Origin: Brevipalpus yothersi
Lineage: Eukaryota; Arthropoda; Arachnida; Trombidiformes; Tenuipalpidae
Assembly: GCA_003956705.1 (NCBI GenBank)
Contig: QZCP01000075.1
Location: 67,668 to 131,667 of the forward strand
DNA: 64,000 bases
Reading direction: 5' to 3'
Within the stretch, counting starts at the first letter, position 1. Each line of letters opens with the position of its first letter. Positions 10,167 through 20,279 of this stretch are shown piece by piece. The notes beneath the pieces were generated by a model, which did not search any database, had not been told where the DNA came from, and saw only the letters and a list, made by a program, of their open reading frames with translations. The position numbers were made by a program, and so were the translations under genes.

Positions 10167-13100
10167 ATGTTTGTTGCTCGACCGAAATCTATTCGTGAAG
10201 AGGACGAAGATGATCTGCTGAAAGAGCAGGAAAAGTTTTTAGCTTTGAAAAAAGCCGGCAAACTGAAGCCAAGTGTTACCCAAGTGGTATGTGATTCCAA
10301 AAAATGTGAGCCTTCAAAGTCTTCATCTGAACATTTGTCATCAGATCCATTTGACATCGGTGAATTACCGATTATCGAACGAAATGTTACCAATTTTGCT
10401 TCGTTCTCCTTTCCCCGTCAACAAAGCGGTGCATTTCCAAAAGCAACAAGGCGCCATGAGAAGCGGTCATCTCAGCAATCAGTGCCGATTCCATCCCATG
10501 TGGGCAATACAAGTGAGATAGGTAAAGAAAATGACGAACTTTTGAAAAGTATGACTCCACAACAGATCAACGAAATGCGAGAGCAAGTTATGTCTAGTCT
10601 TGATCCTAAACTCGTGGAATTCCTGCGAAACAGAGGCAAAAAACGACAAGATGTCGAGATGGACCCATCTACTAGTGTAAAGATCAGAGGTAGTATCGTT
10701 GATCGTGATATTCAGCCAGTGGAAAGTACTCCCAACAGTGATACTGATGATGAGTCCAAAAAGCTTCCTATTTCCATCGATGAAGTAGTTGAAAATAAAT
10801 GGCTGAATATGAATGTAATTGAAGAGGACAAATTGGAATGGACAAGACCCATCCTCCCTGGGGGTAGGCAGCCTGATTCAAAAAGTGCGAGGTTCAATTT
10901 TTCTGGTCACCTTGTTCTTGACAATGTCTCTATTAAAGAGGGCTTACATCATCATGGAGATGAGCCAGATAGAGCTGGATACTCACTCGAAGAATTGTTC
11001 AACTTTATCCAAAGTACTTATGATGCTCAAAAAATATTGGGACTTCAAGTTTTAGGAAGAATATTCGAAAAAGTGCACAAAGGCTATTTCGATTTATGCT
11101 TCGAAGTGAACATTGCCAAAGAGTGCTTTGATAATACAGATATTCTTTTATGGGTCAGAAAATGTTTAGATCACTCTTCAGAGAGTGTTGTGGGAGCCGC
11201 TCTTGTTTGTCTTCATGCCTTAATTTGTAATACTCAAATTGATGAGGCATGTTTAGACAGATTGTTTCCAGTCACCATGCACTATGCTGATTTTCTTTTC
11301 CTCAATCGCACTGGAATTGAAGAGGATTTGGACGAAAAAGAATTGAAAGATGAACAACTTGTCAAATTAGATGCCATCAAAGCTTTGATCAGGTTCGACA
11401 TTCTCCAAAGGATACGCTATCTGATGGACAATAATATAAAACATCGAGGTGATCCAGTTGCCTTGAACAAGATGTTCGAAATTCTCATAAGAATAGCAAG
11501 ACACTCGCAAGAATCTTGTAAAAAAATCATAGACTGTCCATATTTGATGAATCTCTTGATGCATAGTTTCGTGCCTGCCAGAGTAAGTTTCGATAATCTT
11601 TCGCCATATGGAAATCCATCATCTAGAGTTTTGAAACTTCTTCGAATTCTCATTCAAGACAAGAAAACCTGTATTGAAGTTATGGACAACTATCCCCATA
11701 TTTGGAGTGCCCTTCAAATTTACATCACTCTGGATCCTGAATGTTTTACCAACAGTTATTCCAGCTTACAGAGGTCTCAAATTCTTCATATTGCCATCGA
11801 AACTTTGCGTCTTTGGTGCGTTTTATTCACCAATTTTCCAATTTCTGATGTTGGTCACCACTTTAATCAAATTTATCCAATTATTTTTCGTCAACTGCAA
11901 TATTGTTTGACTTTGTCTTCGGATAGTACAAAATATGACTTTCAATATGCATCCACCATGATCAAGTGCCTAGTATTTGCCACCCAAGCTGAACCAAGAT
12001 TGGTGAGTGGTTATAGCTCTATGATTGAATCTCTACTCTTCGGATCTCTCAGAGAAATGATTGAAATGCAAATGGTTGTTTCGTTCGACTCTCTGATGAT
12101 GATGACTTCTTGTGTTGAATTTCTCATTGGTGTTAAGTGTAGTGTATTAACTTTGGTCAGTAATCTTCTTAATCCAATATTGGAAAGCGAAATGCTTTTA
12201 CGAAAGCTCAGAGCTGGTCTCGAGAATAATTCTTATCTGGTGAATTCGAGAAAATATCTTAATGGATGCCGCAGAGATGCCAATTGTCTTCCTTCTCATG
12301 GATCAATCTACTTTGGTGGAGAGAGTATCATGGTGATTGGAATCGCACAAGAAGATTCTTCCCTGTTTTTCTTGGAATCACTTTTGGCTGCCAGTGCTTG
12401 CGATGAGAGCTTACAATCTATCACCAGACTGATGAATTTTTTCGCTCCCAGTTATCTTCAGAAGCTATATGATGGATACATTGAGAGCGATCCTAGCCTA
12501 TTCAGAGAATTGGAATATTCTTTTACTTATCAACTTTGCATTGCCTCCTTGAAACTTGGAGCTAATCATGAAATCAAGCCCCTCTATTATAGAACAGCTC
12601 TTATTTGCCTATTTAACCTCGCGGACATCAAGATGCGTGAGAATTTGCTCAATCTTATCATATTTAACCCATGTCAAGTGTCCTACAATTTCATGGGAAA
12701 AAGTTTGCCAAACATCTTGAACAACAACAAATTGGAACGAGTGAAACAAGTCTATTTTGCCTATTCAAAATTTGAATCTCGCTATTGGCTATTTGATCCA
12801 ATTCTTATGAATTTGGAAAAGGAGTCAGTGAACGTTGATGACATTTCAGCATGTCTCGAATTTTGCTGTCTCTTACTGTCAAGCCAAAGCTATGAAGCAT
12901 TATCAAAGATAATACCAATGGATGTGACATTCACGCTCATCAGTAGCACTTTTCTAATTGCTGGTAGAATTTTTGCCGAAAATCAAGTTCAAATTCTTCT
13001 TGATCAAAGCCTTAAGTTTTTCATCCAGGAAAACTTTTCTGTTGATGATTCTCAGGAAAGTCTTCCTCATTTCAACAATATTTCTAACTTTTTTGAGAGT

Positions 13101-13577
13101 TTTCTTGATCATTTCCAAGCTGAATCATTCCTGGATTCTTTATTCATCAATTTTCTTCTCGTTTATCTCCGAACTGACTCACATATTGATTTTCGTAAGA
13201 AACTCTTATCAGACCACTCGATTTGCTTGAGGTTCATGTCTTTGAAATTCGAAGACTTGAAGGTACCTCTAGTCAAGTTGTTGTACCCTGTGACTCAAGA
13301 TGACCATATAATTGAGTTGTATCTTAAAAATCTATTAAGTCAATCTATCCCAATGGATAGTTTAATGTATGTCATAGCAGTACATCATGTTCACCATCGA
13401 ATTGCAGACCCCTTCCTTGGACCAGGCAAGTCTGAGACACTGGCCCGTTGTTGTATTTCAATCGAAAGAACTTCAAATGAAAAATTAAAAAGCCATCTCC
13501 AGAACTTCATGGAATCCGATCTGATGAGTACCACAAGATGGGCAAAGCATTGGATTCCTTATACTTCAGCAAAATGA
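10167..13577 (+). CDS. RPAP1: RNA polymerase II-associated protein 1 (RPAP1)
   Basis: RPAP1 (Rba50 in yeast) helps assemble RNA polymerase II and carry it between cytoplasm and nucleus. This intronless ORF encodes 1136 residues. The RPAP1 N-terminal motif is at about residues 10-35 (EDDLLKEQEKFLALKKAGKL). A second conserved block near residue 127 reads MTPQQINEMREQVMSSLDP followed by KLVEFLRNRGK, the typical 'LDP..v.FL' element of the family. The RPAP1 C-terminal domain starts near residue 222 with LEWTRPILPGG, then ARFNFSGHLV and HHHGDEPDRAGYSLEELF. The remaining 850 or so residues are a divergent helical-repeat region. The start ATG fits because the conserved N-terminal motif follows directly. 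It is somewhat shorter than vertebrate RPAP1 (about 1390), mainly by divergence in the C-terminal repeats. Confidence 0.95.
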   Translation: MFVARPKSIREEDEDDLLKEQEKFLALKKAGKLKPSVTQVVCDSKKCEPSKSSSEHLSSDPFDIGELPIIERNVTNFASFSFPRQQSGAFPKATRRHEKRSSQQSVPIPSHVGNTSEIGKENDELLKSMTPQQINEMREQVMSSLDPKLVEFLRNRGKKRQDVEMDPSTSVKIRGSIVDRDIQPVESTPNSDTDDESKKLPISIDEVVENKWLNMNVIEEDKLEWTRPILPGGRQPDSKSARFNFSGHLVLDNVSIKEGLHHHGDEPDRAGYSLEELFNFIQSTYDAQKILGLQVLGRIFEKVHKGYFDLCFEVNIAKECFDNTDILLWVRKCLDHSSESVVGAALVCLHALICNTQIDEACLDRLFPVTMHYADFLFLNRTGIEEDLDEKELKDEQLVKLDAIKALIRFDILQRIRYLMDNNIKHRGDPVALNKMFEILIRIARHSQESCKKIIDCPYLMNLLMHSFVPARVSFDNLSPYGNPSSRVLKLLRILIQDKKTCIEVMDNYPHIWSALQIYITLDPECFTNSYSSLQRSQILHIAIETLRLWCVLFTNFPISDVGHHFNQIYPIIFRQLQYCLTLSSDSTKYDFQYASTMIKCLVFATQAEPRLVSGYSSMIESLLFGSLREMIEMQMVVSFDSLMMMTSCVEFLIGVKCSVLTLVSNLLNPILESEMLLRKLRAGLENNSYLVNSRKYLNGCRRDANCLPSHGSIYFGGESIMVIGIAQEDSSLFFLESLLAASACDESLQSITRLMNFFAPSYLQKLYDGYIESDPSLFRELEYSFTYQLCIASLKLGANHEIKPLYYRTALICLFNLADIKMRENLLNLIIFNPCQVSYNFMGKSLPNILNNNKLERVKQVYFAYSKFESRYWLFDPILMNLEKESVNVDDISACLEFCCLLLSSQSYEALSKIIPMDVTFTLISSTFLIAGRIFAENQVQILLDQSLKFFIQENFSVDDSQESLPHFNNISNFFESFLDHFQAESFLDSLFINFLLVYLRTDSHIDFRKKLLSDHSICLRFMSLKFEDLKVPLVKLLYPVTQDDHIIELYLKNLLSQSIPMDSLMYVIAVHHVHHRIADPFLGPGKSETLARCCISIERTSNEKLKSHLQNFMESDLMSTTRWAKHWIPYTSAK

Positions 13578-13660
13578 TTGAAGTTTTCAAAGTTACAAAA
13601 TTATCTTTTTCTCAAATGAAATTATCTGTACCTCTTTCAATTGATCTCTGATCTTCGATC

Positions 13661-13666
13661 AATAAA
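13661..13666 (+). terminator. Poly(A) signal for RPAP1
   Basis: A canonical AATAAA lies 84 bp after the RPAP1 stop codon, in AT-rich sequence. Confidence 0.6.
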
Positions 13667-13689
13667 TTTTTGAAATTTGATAACAAGTT

Positions 13690-13798
13690 ACTTTCTCTTC
13701 CTCCTCTCTTCTACTATGAAGGAGAATGCCTAGTTGGGTGTAAAAATTATGCCACAGTTTTTGACAATCAGTGTCTATCATTCTCGATGTTTAGACGA
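13690..13798 (+). repeat. Duplicated upstream segment, copy A
   Basis: This non-coding stretch upstream of the pseudo-protease resembles 15571-15690. Shared pieces include a pyrimidine run, then GAATGCC-AGTTG (copy B TAATGCCCAGTTG), a diverged middle, and ttGACaATCAGTGtCT followed by ATTCTC. It looks like a remnant of the tandem duplication that made the two protease genes at 14.2 and 16.7 kb. No identity value was computed. Confidence 0.65.
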
Positions 13799-13905
13799 TC
13801 AATGCAATTTTCGGATGCTCATGAAATGGAATGATGTACACTATAATCATGTATGCTCTAGTGTACAAGTAGGAACTAATTAAGCTTCGATCGGTTGACA
13901 TTGCA

Positions 13906-13913
13906 TATATAAA
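13906..13913 (+). promoter_or_regulatory. Possible TATA box of the pseudo-protease gene
   Basis: TATATAAA sits 281 bp upstream of the ATG at 14194. The distance would imply a long or spliced 5' UTR. AT-rich DNA produces such matches by chance, so the call is weak. Confidence 0.3.
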
Positions 13914-14193
13914 TGCAAATTTTGGAATGAATGCCAAGAGAATCTTACAATCCTAACACAACTTTGATTTGCTACATAGACCTGAATTGAGCATAAGGTA
14001 TCACTAATCATCTAAGTACAATTACAGTAAAGGGAATGCTTTGATTTGTTAACCGATACTCAACATTCTGATTTGAACATTCTGAGCATTCGCCTTCATT
14101 CCTCTCTTCAGATTACTGGTAAGGCTCTATGATTGGAAGCTCGGTGAGTGATTTGTCAGAGGGTTTCTCTGATATCCTTCTCGTAGACGATCG

Positions 14194-15241
14194 ATGGCTA
14201 ATTCACTGATTTCAACTTTAACAATCATCGTATTCATCTATTCTCACCCAGTAATGTTCAGTTTTTGCTTTGGAAAATCAACACCGAATATTCATCAGTC
14301 CACCAGAACAACCAAGAAATCAGGTCATCCATCACCTAATCCTCTGGTTGGCGATTACAGAAAAGCAAGAGAAGATGAATTCCCTTATCTGGTGATGTTA
14401 AGTGAAATTCAAGATGATAATTGGATTTTGTGTGCGGGCACATTGCTCAAACCGAATTGGGTAGTAACCGCTCGACATTGTATATTGTATTTTGATTCTA
14501 ATAATCAAACTAAACCACAAAGACTTCGTGAAGTAGTGGTTACTCCAAAGTATAACAATAAACGTTCCAAGCTGAACGGAACCAAAAAATATAAGGTCTC
14601 GAAAATATTCTGCAATCATGTAACCAATGATGGTTATGACAGTCTAGTGGCTGATGTAGCAATGCTAAAACTAAGTGAATCAGTACCAATAGGTACCTCC
14701 CCTTATCTATTCAAAACTGTGAGAATGGTTGAAAGAGAAGATCAAATCGATTGGAAACTCAAATTTCGAGTCCCAGGTTGGGGTTCAACCAAACGAGGTA
14801 TCCATGTAACAAAGAAGGATTATCCAGATGATCTTCTAGTCATTGATCCGTATTTTGAACCTTATCCGTATGAAAAATGTCGTGCTTTTTTCCCTTATTA
14901 TGTATCACCTCAAACATTTTGTCTTGGCGATTCAAACCGAACTACGTCGTTTGGTGATTGGGGTGGTCCTGCAATTGCGAGAGATGATAAAACAGATGAA
15001 GACTTACAAGCTGCAATTTTCTCACGTGGCATCAATGTTAATGGTGAAATGAAGTGAGTCTTTCAATATTCATCACCAATCCAATTGGATTCTTTTCACA
15101 GTTTGATTTGAAATTTTTCTCTCTTCCTTTCAAAGTGGCCCCTCTTTGTTTGCGAATATGAGCTACTATTCTCTTTGGATTTTGAATACAATGCTCTATG
15201 AGAACCCAGATGATGAATGCAAGAACCTTTATGGGCTATGA
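14194..15241 (+). CDS. S1-family pseudo-protease, catalytic Ser replaced by Trp
   Basis: Trypsin-fold protein of 321 residues in two exons, 14194-15053 and 15136-15241, joined across an 82-bp phase-2 intron. A signal peptide covers roughly residues 1-27 (hydrophobic LTIIVFIYSHPVMFSFCFG). The catalytic His is kept in TARHC (H95) and the Asp in ADVAMLKL (D154), but GDSGGP is GDWGGP, with Trp256 at the nucleophile position. The product should therefore have no peptidase activity. The mature N-terminus normally read as IVGG is LVGD preceded by Asn-Pro, so zymogen activation is also doubtful. The C42-C58 pair is retained (CAGTLL and TARHC), but Cys191 is Ser and there is no Cys220. The frame is otherwise clean, which suggests purifying selection rather than decay. 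In mites, similar inactive S1 paralogues bind or block host factors; whether that holds here is inference. Confidence 0.9.
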
Positions 15242-15326
15242 AGAAAAACCTCATTGAGATATATAAAAAATTCATGGAGCAGTTCATGATCCACTCAATT
15301 TTTTAATTGTCTTTGCTTTCGTTAGA

Positions 15327-15332
15327 AATAAA
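15327..15332 (+). terminator. Poly(A) signal of the pseudo-protease gene
   Basis: AATAAA lies 86 bp downstream of the TGA stop. Confidence 0.55.
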
Positions 15333-15570
15333 ATGTTGGATTAAAAAGAATTTTTTTTAAGCATTGTCTGGGCTGTGCGAAAGCATTTAAAAATTATTTG
15401 CAATAATCTTCCGTTGGTTATATACTGAAATTTCATTCCAAATTTTCTTATAAGAATAAACACAATATTCATCACATCAATTACTTTAAAGATTGAAAAT
15501 CGTAACATCATTTTCAAAATATGGTCTCATGCACCAAAAAATATTGCTGATATATTTTTGTGTGATATTT

Positions 15571-15690
15571 TCTTACCCTTCCTCTTATTATGAGGAGTAA
15601 TGCCCAGTTGAAAGTTGAACTCATAACAAAATTCTCATTCTTTTCTGCAGTTCTTGACGATCAGTGCCTGTTATTCTCAACGCTCAGACA
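15571..15690 (+). repeat. Duplicated upstream segment, copy B
   Basis: Diverged counterpart of 13690-13798. Copy A lies about 400 bp before its gene and this copy about 1 kb before the next one (16710), so spacer DNA has been gained or lost since the duplication. Confidence 0.6.
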
Positions 15691-16709
15691 AATTCTGAGG
15701 TGGCACTTGCTCTTTGTAAGTCATTATGTAGAGCTCGAGAAGAGATAAAATTGTTCATCAGGATTGATCTGTTCAACGAAACAGAAATAAATAGAAATCT
15801 GCGAAAAATAAATGATTCGATAAGAACTTTTGCTGACAAGTGAGTGAAAAATTTCCATTCAAGTATTTACCGATGAATAGGCTGAAATTTAAATTGGGTG
15901 CAAAATTCCTTCTTGATATTCGAATAGAGCGAGTTTATCGGTCAAATTATCAGGTGCTTGGAAATTTGACATAAAATGATAATATGGGCTGAATGTGTCG
16001 GCTCGTTGAGATATTTCAAATTGGATTTGTTCGTGAATTCAAAGCTCAGATCAAGACTCTTAGCTAGTAAAATATGAAATATTCGACATAGCTTTGTCTG
16101 TCGCTGGACGATCAAAGCCATGGTTACAATCTTATTTTATGGTCTCTGTCAGCCATCGTCTGATGAGATGAGGATCCACAAATTTTCATGAAACTTTTCA
16201 ACTTTATAAAGTTTGATAATTATCCAAAGTACTAAGAGTGCTCGAAAAATACATGTATGATCTTCATCATAATATCTTATCGGAACTTTGGTGTGTTTTA
16301 TTCTCCACCTTTTTCACATTTCTTATATTGGCTACCATTATTTGCTTGTTCAAGATGAACATTTGAATCGAACTTTTTTCATCTATTTGCTAAGAATCCT
16401 TGCCTCTTATGCTTGTTGCTGTGATAAATAGCTTTCCATCTACTATCATCTCTTCTCTCGAAAACTCAATTGGACATGCTAGTTAGTTTATATCATCTGC
16501 CAAAATTTTTTGATGAGATTCAATGGCTAGAATATCATTCCCAAACCACATATGGGAAATATGTAGCTGAATCAAGAATATAGAAATTAGTAAATTAATA
16601 CCTCTCGCTTGATTGATTAGCTCTCTCTCTCTTTCCACTATTCTTAATACTTTTCTAGCTCCAAAATTACCTTTCTAATGTGATCTTAAACTTACAATCT
16701 TTCAAAGTG

Positions 16710-17815
16710 ATGACCAACTGGCCTTCTTTGTTGACGAAAGTAATAATCTTCACACAACTTGCCACATCTTGTTCATGGGCCATGGAATCATCAACCACTC
16801 ATGGATCTACTACAAAAGCCAGAATAAGATTGAGACCTTCTCCATCTTCAATAATCGGTGGTCATGAAGCAAAAGATGGACAATTTCCATACCTTGTCGC
16901 ATTATTGTTGACCAAACATGATGATGCTCATACAGGTAAGCAATGATAATAATAATTCCATTACAGTCAAAATATATCGATAAAAAAGCACCAAATTTGA
17001 AATCACGTCTTGTCACTTCACCAGGAGCTGGTACTCTTATTAAGCCCAATTGGGTGTTAACTGCTCGACACATGGTTGCCGAAAAAAGGGGTGAAAAATC
17101 AATTAAAGTTCATGCTGAAAGTGATTACGATGTTAGTCCAATGTATTCGAATAAGCTTTCCGAAATGAGAGGAAAAAAGAAATATAAAGTGGAAAAAATG
17201 TTCTGCCATCATGTAACTAACAATGATGAAGATTGGAATTATTCGGATGTTGCATTGATAAAATTGAACGAGAGTATACCGCTTGGTAACAAAAGTTCCT
17301 ATGGATTCCGAACTGTTCCGTTGTTTAAATCAAGAAATGATGTTAACTGGACAAAAGGAATACAAATAACTGGATGGGGTCAAAATGTTCATGGTGAAAA
17401 ACCGAAAGAAAATGAATATCCAGATCATTTGTTGGTTGTTTCGACAGAATTAAATCCCGATAAGAAATGTAGAGAATATTTTAGCTTTTATTACACATCA
17501 CCAGAAACTTTTTGTGTAGGTAATTTGAGAAGAACTGGTGGAGGTGGTGATTCAGGTGGTCCTGCAATCATGAAAAGTGTTAACAAAAATGAAGACATTC
17601 AAGTTGGAATCGTATCTTATGGACTAAACGATGCTCGGTTAGTATTTCACATCACCCTGTATGAAGGTATATTAAAATTACATATTTTTGTCTACAGTGG
17701 ACCTACTGTATTTGCCAATGTTTCATACTTTCATTCATGGATCGACGATATAATACGTGATGAGAATCCAAAGGATGAGTGTAAAAATGTTTACGCTGAG
17801 AAAAAAGAAAGATAG
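16710..17815 (+). CDS. S1-family serine protease with intact triad, reduced disulfides
   Basis: I infer exons 16710-16935, 17025-17637 and 17698-17815, giving 318 residues. The first acceptor was chosen at 17024 (cttcaccag): it keeps the phase and makes residues align with the neighbouring paralogue (FPYLV...GAGTLIKPNW). A nearer AG at 16966 would give a stop. The signal peptide ends near residue 24 (SCSWA). The mature start is IIGG, preceded by Ser-Ser rather than Arg or Lys. H91 (TARHM), D150 (YSDVALIKL) and S252 (GGDSGGPAI) form a complete triad. Both Cys42 and Cys58 are gone, and so are Cys191 (Gly) and Cys220. The residue equivalent to 189 is Thr, so trypsin-like specificity for Arg or Lys is not expected. 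It may be a weak or unusual protease, or a binding protein. It is convergent with the minus-strand gene at 18214-18954. Confidence 0.85.
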
Positions 17816-18213
17816 AAAATGCATGAATCACAATCATGATCGACAATGGAAACTATATCAATCGAAAAATCTGCTCATTCAGATTGTCCGATCTATCAAG
17901 AATCTATGGATGGATCATCGCCATGTGATGATAACTTGAGTAGATTCTCTTTCATCAATCAAGCTTCATAGGAATCTTCAAGAACATTTTTCAAAACAAT
18001 GCACAAACATTTCAAATGATAAAAAATTTCGAATAATTCAATCAATCTGCTATAAATTTTAATTTTCAAATGACCCAGAGCAGATGTGTCTGACTTTATT
18101 GGTCTTATATAAAGAATTTTCTTTCAAAATGATTCAAATGGCAACAAATAATCAAGATTATCAGTTTCATTACAGACTGAGTTGAAAAAGACCAGTAAAA
18201 AGTTGTGATCCAC

Positions 18214-18954
18214 TTAATTCGTTGATTTCATATGGCAATGTGAAGTCATATCAACGAGTTTTTGTATTTTAGAATCAATGTTCGAATCTATCACATAATT
18301 GACTACTTGATCCATGCCTCCAATGGAGTACGATCTTATGTCTAAAATTTGAGGCCAACTAATGTGTATTTCCTTCTTCTTCAAAGCTTCTGAAATTTGT
18401 AACATCATTTGACACTCAACGAATGCAATCAAACAATCCAATGAAATCCATGCTAATGTATCAGGATCAATGGCTGACGGCTCTGCCACATAAGCGGTGA
18501 AACCATTCACTTCACGTGATCTATAGCCAATTAAGTAGAGAATTCTTGAGGCACCAACCAATTCTTTGTTAATCAGATCACGAACAAATTCACCAAACGG
18601 ATATATCAATCGGAATTCTTTTCTCCATGGCTTGGTGAGAAGATTGTTTGCATACTTTTCCAAAGCTTCGAAAGCAATCGCAGCCCGATTTGCATTGAAA
18701 TCATCCTCTTTAACCAATATACTTCTATTGAGACATTCAGCTACTTCGATACAATGAAATTTTTTGCTATGAGGCACTGAAGACAGATAGTCTAAAATTA
18801 ATCCTTCAAGTTTCGTTTTATGGGCCAACTTTTCCGGTGAATCTTCGACATTAAGGTATGCAAGATGCTCCTTGAACAATCGATTACGACGAATTTCATC
18901 CTCAACTCTTGAGCCATTCATGATCTTTCCGGATGAACAGTGATCAAGTACCAT
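18214..18954 (-). CDS. Probable SPATA2/tamozhennic-like PUB-domain protein
   Basis: Intronless ORF of 246 residues starting with ATG at 18954. I recognise a pattern resembling the PUB-domain region of SPATA2 and insect tamozhennic: a helical segment (AAIAFEALEKYANNLL), then KPWRKEFRLIYPFGEFVRDLI, a turn with YLIGYR, and a helix with LDCLIAFVECQMML. SPATA2 bridges the deubiquitinase CYLD to the LUBAC ubiquitin ligase through its PUB domain; tamozhennic affects nuclear import of Dorsal. SPATA2 of vertebrates is about 520 residues, so this protein would keep the N-terminal domain and lack the long C-terminal part with its PIM motif and zinc finger. The family call is from memory of the motif pattern. 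The ORF itself is convincing: complex sequence throughout and no low-complexity runs. Confidence 0.6.
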   Translation of the reverse strand: MVLDHCSSGKIMNGSRVEDEIRRNRLFKEHLAYLNVEDSPEKLAHKTKLEGLILDYLSSVPHSKKFHCIEVAECLNRSILVKEDDFNANRAAIAFEALEKYANNLLTKPWRKEFRLIYPFGEFVRDLINKELVGASRILYLIGYRSREVNGFTAYVAEPSAIDPDTLAWISLDCLIAFVECQMMLQISEALKKKEIHISWPQILDIRSYSIGGMDQVVNYVIDSNIDSKIQKLVDMTSHCHMKSTN

Positions 18955-20218
18955 GAAAAAAGAATAATATTAGGCCAAAATAATGCTCAGTAGATCGCAA
19001 TGTTACCAGAATCGTGATTAATCTTTCGCTTCTATTCAACCACACACAGGTAAATCTCACAGACCTTGACCGCTGAGACTAGGATGATTGATTAATTAAC
19101 CGTGGACAACCAGTAGAAATGTAGGAACCATGAACAGTGTATAATAGCTACAATGTTTAAATGTGTGATGGCTGATGATTCAAACTCTCTTGTAAACAAC
19201 AAGATGATTGATGAGAGAGTTTGTTTACGATGATGATGATGATGTTTGATCAGGCAATTAAGGTTTCTTGTATGACAATTTTCAAGTGCAAAAAGCAATA
19301 TTCTTCCAATTTCCAATCCAATTGACAAATCAAAAGTATGGCAAAAAAAGGGTGAAGATTACTTAATTACATTTACACACATTCATTAACAAAGTATACA
19401 ATTAATTACAAGGTTTAGTTGCAAATAAAAATTAACTTTTTTTTATTTTTATTTTTTTTCCGGAAAAAATTATTATTATTATTGCTTGTTCGGTGGAAAG
19501 TCTGTTGAACACAAGATGGCACTATTTGAATAGTGATTTTTGGCGTGAATCGAATGTTGAGAGTTCGAAAAAGTTCTAATCGAAAGTTGGCAAGTGAAAA
19601 TAGAGGGATTTTCCTTTGTGATATGCTTTCTATTTAGTGTGTCTCTCTGTCTGTTCTCTTTGACTGATAGATCTAGAGAGAGAGAGAAAGAGAAGAGGGG
19701 AAAGAAAGAAGGAGAGAGAAGGAAAGTTCAATGAACACACCAGAATATGTACATACACACATAGTTAGCAGTGACCTAATTTTGATACTCGGCTAATGAC
19801 CCCCCAATCATGTTCATCAATTTTATCACTTTTCTCTTTCTCGTTCTCTTTCTCTATGATACATACATAACACTATCGAAAGAGAGAGAGAGAGAGGCTT
19901 TAACCATTGATCCATCACCAGAGTATTTGTGTGTGTGTGTTTGTGTAGACTTGATGTTGCTGTTGTGATGGGCCAAAAAAGGGCTAAACAAGCAGGAAGT
20001 AAATCAGTGAATGAGTGTGTGAAAGTGTATGTACAGATAGATAAATGGATGGATGGATGGATGGATGGATGCGTGTTGCACATGTACGATGTGTGTTCGA
20101 ATGCATCATGCCTTTTCGGACGTCCCAGGAAGAAACGATCTCTTTTATCCATGTATCCAGACAATCGGAATCATTATGCCAGTCATCTCATCCCGTCTGT
20201 CAGGTGTTTTGCTCACCT

Positions 20219-20220
<2 letters not shown>

Positions 20221-20276
<56 letters not shown>
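20221..20276. repeat. (GA)n microsatellite
   Basis: Pure GA array of about 56 bases directly following a non-repetitive patch; on the minus strand it reads (CT)n and ends next to a TTTAG. Confidence 0.95.

Positions 20277-20279
<3 letters not shown>

Larger units (their letters stand above)
15242..16709. other. Intergenic spacer between two protease paralogues
   Basis: About 1.5 kb, AT-rich. It holds the poly(A) signal of the first gene and copy B of the duplicated upstream segment. The remainder shows no frame that I can support; I looked for a degenerate protease copy and did not find GDSGGP-like or TARH-like remnants. Confidence 0.55.

Noticed and set aside
16966..17024. Alternative first acceptors for protease gene 2 (16966 or the AG near 16989)
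   Set aside because: The first leads to an immediate stop. The second keeps frame but has a purine-rich approach and adds residues absent from the paralogue, whereas 17024 aligns exactly.
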